This document shows, in pieces, positions 62,460 through 64,000 of a stretch of 64,000 bases of DNA. The stretch lies in NCBI GenBank assembly GCA_022834735.1, contig BQKD01000001.1:2209659-2273658 (forward strand), written 5' to 3'. Below the pieces are notes generated by a model that had not been told where the DNA came from, ran no database searches, and saw only the letters and a program-made list of their open reading frames with translations. A program made the translations under genes and the position numbers. The stretch's first letter is position 1. Each line of letters begins with the position of its first letter. This DNA is from Erysipelotrichaceae bacterium OPF54 (GTDB taxonomy: Bacteria > Bacillota_I > Bacilli_A > Erysipelotrichales > Erysipelotrichaceae).

Positions 62460-62514
62460 AAGCAGAATAAATTCATCATCGATCATTTCACGATGAATTT
62501 ATTCTGCTTTTTTT
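62460..62514. terminator. Strong hairpin, terminator-like
   Basis: AGCAGAATAAATTCATC (62461-62477) and GATGAATTTATTCTGCT (62492-62508) are exact inverted copies, followed by T on the plus strand. No rightward gene lies close upstream, so it may shield the next element from outside transcripts. Confidence 0.7.
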
Positions 62515-62630
62515 CGTCACATTATTTTCATTTTATGAGATGATTGACATGGAAAGGTGTTAGGCGCAAAAAAAGAGAGAGCCCTAATTGTTTTGCGAAC
62601 AAACTCTCTCCCGTCCTAACGAACAATTTT

Positions 62631-63170
62631 ATGATAATCAATTTTTCGGCTTTCGACAACCCTTTTTCGCATGATTTATCCTGCCCGTCCTGCGGGGCGC
62701 GCGGCCAGATGCTCGATTACTCATCCTACTCCCGTTTCTGCCTCTCTCCTTCCAATCCGACAAAACGCTTACGGGTTCGTGTCGTTTTTTGTCCTTCCTG
62801 CGGCTCCTATCATACCATACTCCCTTATGATGCCCGTCCGTTTTCTTCGTTTTCCTATCCTTTTATTTTTGAAGTGCTCTTTCAGTACTGCTGCGGACCT
62901 TGTGCCGGCAACAAGTCGAGAACGGCTGCGCTTTTTGATATTTCCAGAACGACCCTGCGCCGATGGATCGACCGCTATTCCTCTCTGCTTTTCCTCTCCT
63001 GTATCATGATCCGCGATCTTGACCGTAGCCCGTATGATCTTCTTGCTCATATCCGTTCTTCTATGCATGCCTTTCTGAAGAGTTTTCTTCGTTTTCATGA
63101 ATGCGCCTATTTTTCGCCTCACACTATTTTATCTGCACCCTTTGTCTATGGTCTTTTTTCTCCTTCCTGA
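62631..63170 (+). CDS. DUF6431-like zinc-ribbon/HTH protein of a transposon
   Basis: 179 residues from MIINFSAFDNPFSHDLSCPS. Two CPSCG-type zinc knuckles (CPSCGARGQM, CPSCGSYHTI) are followed by a helix-turn-helix-like part (RTAALFDISRTTLRRWIDRY). Proteins like this are found directly before a DDE transposase in some Firmicutes elements, as seen here. The family name is from memory. It probably binds the element ends. The ribosome site is weak. Confidence 0.65.
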   Translation: MIINFSAFDNPFSHDLSCPSCGARGQMLDYSSYSRFCLSPSNPTKRLRVRVVFCPSCGSYHTILPYDARPFSSFSYPFIFEVLFQYCCGPCAGNKSRTAALFDISRTTLRRWIDRYSSLLFLSCIMIRDLDRSPYDLLAHIRSSMHAFLKSFLRFHECAYFSPHTILSAPFVYGLFSPS

Positions 63171-63235
63171 ATCATTTGTCCGTCGCTTTCCTCTTTTTAG
63201 CCCGGTACAGTAATCTCAAAGGAGGATTCTGCTTT

Positions 63236-64000
63236 ATGGATCAAACCGACAAGGAAAAAATCGCTTTATGGAAATTCGGGATCATCGCTCCTGTCATTTC
63301 CGGCACTCATCCTTTTTCGACAAACCGTCAGTTTTACCGTCATCTTGCCGAAAAAGAATTCGAAAACCCGGTCTCCGGTGTCAAAAAATCATTTTCATGG
63401 CAGACTTTCGCTCACTGGGCCTATGAATACCGTTCCGGCGGATTCGATGGACTGATTTCCCGTCCCAGGAGCGACAAGGGGACTTCCCGAACTCTGAGTC
63501 CCGAGGCGCAGGAACGCATCATCGCTCTGCGCCGGCAGTATCCGCGCATCATCAATACGGTCCTGCGTGCGCGGCTCATCGAAGAAGGGTTTATCCCGGC
63601 CCGCGTTTCCCAGTCCACGATCGATCGTTTCGTGCGTTCTCTGCCTCAGAGCCGTCTCGAACCGATCCATCAGGGAAAAGAGCGCAGAGCGTTCGAGAAA
63701 GAATTTGCCAACCAGGTCTGGCAGGCCGATACATCCTATCTATACAGGCTGGCCGGACACAGGCTGTATCTGGTTTCTATCCTGGATGACGCATCCCGGA
63801 TGATCGTGGGCTGGGGAATCTTTGAAGCCGATACGGCCGTCAACTTTCAGAAGATCCTGAAGAACGCGGTCATGACTTACGGGATCCCGTCTGTACTGTA
63901 TGTAGACAATGGTTCGCCTTATGACAACCACCAGCTGAATATGATCTGTGCAAGACTGGGGGTCGCCCTGGTGCATGCGCCGGTGCGGGACGGAAGCGCG
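63236..64000 (+). CDS. DDE-type transposase/integrase, cut by the window end
   Basis: At least 255 residues, open at the right edge. The ATG at 63236 has a strong AAAGGAGG site. A helix-turn-helix region (SWQTFAHWAYEYRSGGFDGL) leads to the rve-type core with Asp in VWQADTSYLYRL and Asp in VLYVDNGSPYDNHQL; the Glu should lie beyond the window. It resembles IS481/Mu-type enzymes and forms a unit with the preceding zinc-ribbon gene. Confidence 0.85.
   Translation, partial: MDQTDKEKIALWKFGIIAPVISGTHPFSTNRQFYRHLAEKEFENPVSGVKKSFSWQTFAHWAYEYRSGGFDGLISRPRSDKGTSRTLSPEAQERIIALRRQYPRIINTVLRARLIEEGFIPARVSQSTIDRFVRSLPQSRLEPIHQGKERRAFEKEFANQVWQADTSYLYRLAGHRLYLVSILDDASRMIVGWGIFEADTAVNFQKILKNAVMTYGIPSVLYVDNGSPYDNHQLNMICARLGVALVHAPVRDGSA

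Overview
The window looks like chromosome of a Gram-positive, Firmicutes-type bacterium, and my best guess is an Erysipelotrichia-like gut or oral lineage. The grounds are AGGAGG-type ribosome sites, two T-box leaders, a yybP-ykoY-type leader, Spx, a lipoprotein-type metNIQ system, a trpXYZ-like transporter, the gene order rodZ-pgsA-cinA(C)-recA, and ISL3, IS1634 and TnpB elements. No rRNA or tRNA gene was recognised. The species assignment is inference.

Region 1 (1-2520): a DUF969-DUF979-pyroglutamyl peptidase operon with its terminator. Region 2 (2521-4096): a type I-C-like CRISPR array of 15 repeats read on the minus strand, its AT-rich leader, and only the decayed tail of a cas2 gene; no intact cas gene is in the window.

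Region 3 (4097-14200) is the most unusual part. It is an AT-rich accessory island read mostly on the minus strand. It holds a short secreted peptide divergent from an XRE-TPR (Rgg/PlcR-like) regulator, an exported CPHC thiol-disulfide oxidoreductase, a 232-residue secreted precursor ending in a 76-residue, 8-cysteine domain that resembles halocin C8-type bacteriocins, a small membrane protein (possible immunity) with a second copy beyond the regulator, a permease remnant, an MFS transporter split by a TnpB element, and a frameshifted S8 protease lipoprotein. An ISL3 element with an 8-bp target duplication sits inside the locus. I read this as a partly decayed, peptide-regulated, disulfide-stabilised bacteriocin cassette.

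Region 4 (14200-43200) is mostly housekeeping: sugar acetyltransferase, MmcQ/EVE-like protein, Met T-box plus metNIQ, a MORN protein, a reduced amidohydrolase, pncA-pncB NAD salvage, recA-cinA-pgsA-rodZ, a DUF349 protein, a two-gene 2-hydroxyacyl-CoA dehydratase-like set, an MFS/RpiR pair, a Mn-riboswitch-type leader with mntP, a Ca-ATPase, Spx, flavodiiron protein, stomatin/NfeD and a GntR regulator.

Region 5 (43200-52600): a decayed stretch, two divergent MATE pumps, a second small accessory cluster (small membrane protein divergent from a secreted 164-residue protein, plus a truncated TPR-regulator remnant fused to another gene remnant), then a Trp T-box with the trpXYZ-like transporter. 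Region 6 (52600-64000): an IS1634-family element flanked by a 153-bp direct repeat, a GDSL esterase, a three-gene methionine synthesis operon with overlapping ends, ilvE, a coiled-coil protein, a TnpB-family remnant, and a DUF6431-like/DDE transposase unit cut by the window end.
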